In this document: positions 63,316 through 64,000 of the stretch, piece by piece | Layout of the letters: the number at the start of each line of letters is the position of its first letter | How positions within the stretch are numbered: the stretch's first letter is position 1 | Assembly (NCBI RefSeq): GCF_001953885.1 | Contig: NZ_MQUS01000009.1 | Location: forward strand, 62,277-126,276 | Source of the DNA: Streptomyces sp. IMTB 2501 | GTDB taxonomy: Bacteria > Actinomycetota > Actinomycetes > Streptomycetales > Streptomycetaceae | Length of the DNA: 64,000 nt | Reading direction: 5' to 3' | Notes under the pieces: generated by a model | What the model saw: the letters and a program-made list of their open reading frames with translations, nothing else | Told to the model about the DNA's origin: nothing | Database searches by the model: none | Translations under genes and position numbers: made by a program

Positions 63316-64000
63316 CGGGGAATTGAAACATCGCGGCACGGGCGAGTGCGCGCCAGGCGGGGGCGCCGCCATGGAGGGGGTGGGTGGCGGTGGGCACCGC
63401 GGCGTACGGCAGTTCGGCGAGCGTGTCACCGTAGGCCCGCTGCACGGCGTCCCGTTGGCGTTCCGCTCCCGGCCCCGGGGGAAGCGCGGCGAGCCGTTCC
63501 ATGTGGTACTCGTGGGCCTGGTGGATCTTTTCGGCGCCGTGCCACCGCTGGTCGGGCGCGGGCAGCCGGGTCAGCTCGACACAGTGCGGGGTCCGCCCCT
63601 CGGCCAGCGCCGCCACCGCCCGGTCGTGGCCGTCGAGGAGCAGCCACCCGTCGAGGAAGGTCACCCACCACAGCAGGACGGGTGCCAGTGTGCCCTCACG
63701 GACGAGTTTGCGGTACGCCTTGACGCGGCCGGAGTCGGGGGGCGAGAGCGGGCGCAGCGGTACGACCCCGTGCCAGCCGCCACCGCAGTACAGCCCGAGG
63801 CTGCCGCCGGGCCACTCCCGCACCAGGTCCTCCTCCCAGATGCCGGGCGGGAATCCGGTGCGCAGGGCCAGCTCCCAGCGGCCGTCGCTCAGCGGTGTCC
63901 CGGTCGTCTCCTCCAGCCGGCGTGCGTACTCGTGCGGCCAGTTGACGGACGACCGCTGCCGCGCCGTACGCAGGGGTGGCAGCGGTGAGCGGTAGCCGTC
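63308..64000 (-). CDS. Unknown protein, 5' end beyond the window
   Basis: The reading frame is open from the window edge to the stop at 63308, giving 230 residues without the N-terminus. Visible features: WPHEYARRLEETTG, WELALRTGFPPGIWEED, GLYCGGGWHGVVPL, a strand pair FLDGWLLLDGHDRAVAALAEG, and AEKIHQAHEYHMERLAA. I do not recognise the family; the Trp and His content and FLDGWLLLDGHDR suggest a compact alpha/beta enzyme-like domain. It overlaps the PhzF-like gene by 8 bp, so both may act in one pathway. Confidence 0.65.
   Translation of the reverse strand, partial: DGYRSPLPPLRTARQRSSVNWPHEYARRLEETTGTPLSDGRWELALRTGFPPGIWEEDLVREWPGGSLGLYCGGGWHGVVPLRPLSPPDSGRVKAYRKLVREGTLAPVLLWWVTFLDGWLLLDGHDRAVAALAEGRTPHCVELTRLPAPDQRWHGAEKIHQAHEYHMERLAALPPGPGAERQRDAVQRAYGDTLAELPYAAVPTATHPLHGGAPAWRALARAAMFQFPGD

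Overview
The base composition (very high GC, strong G/C bias in third codon positions), the gene families and the gene order all indicate a Streptomyces chromosome, in the core region that carries the maltose/maltodextrin cluster. From memory, the order amylases - aglA - malGFE - malR - glnE - glnA2 - panB - map - heme oxygenase resembles the SCO22xx region of S. coelicolor. No tRNA, rRNA, CRISPR array, transposase or prophage gene was recognised. Both window ends cut a gene.

Layout. 1-9.6 kb: an epimerase fragment, a NarL-type two-component pair, a secreted DUF1996 protein with a Gln/Asn repeat linker, a small lipoprotein, a large membrane protein with a degenerate ECF-sigma-like N-terminus, and a three-gene unit of a ferritin-like di-iron protein, a [2Fe-2S] ferredoxin reductase and a TetR regulator. 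9.6-25.4 kb: the alpha-glucan regulon, made of a giant secreted amylopullulanase, two secreted alpha-amylases (one with two CBM20 modules), the alpha-glucosidase aglA, the malEFG importer and the divergent repressor malR, with CTTGCA/TTGCTG-type operator candidates in three intergenic regions. Polymers are cut outside, maltodextrins bound by MalE and imported by MalFG, and aglA finishes hydrolysis in the cytoplasm; no ATPase gene is present. 25.4-38.6 kb: a PAP2-family membrane protein, glnE, a PHO-box-preceded phosphoesterase/MFS/beta-propeller operon, a second MFS carrier, a GlnA2-type glutamine synthetase, and a flavohemoglobin/NsrR nitric-oxide pair with matching palindromes.

38.8-50 kb: a DUF3105-DUF305 pair, a sedolisin protease, small secreted proteins, a possible bacterial ML (lipid-recognition) domain protein, efflux carriers with a TetR regulator and a palindromic operator, and panB. 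50-64 kb: a DrrAB-type ABC exporter facing a giant AfsR/SARP regulator, a decayed Uma2 gene, an M50-type membrane protease, an F420:NADPH oxidoreductase, a sialidase lacking a signal peptide, an MFS carrier, methionine aminopeptidase, heme oxygenase behind a perfect palindrome, a PhzF-family enzyme and a truncated unknown gene.

Many genes are translationally coupled, or converge with only 0-10 bp between stop codons (some overlap), so several rho-independent-type hairpins lie in very small gaps, and one lies inside coding sequence.
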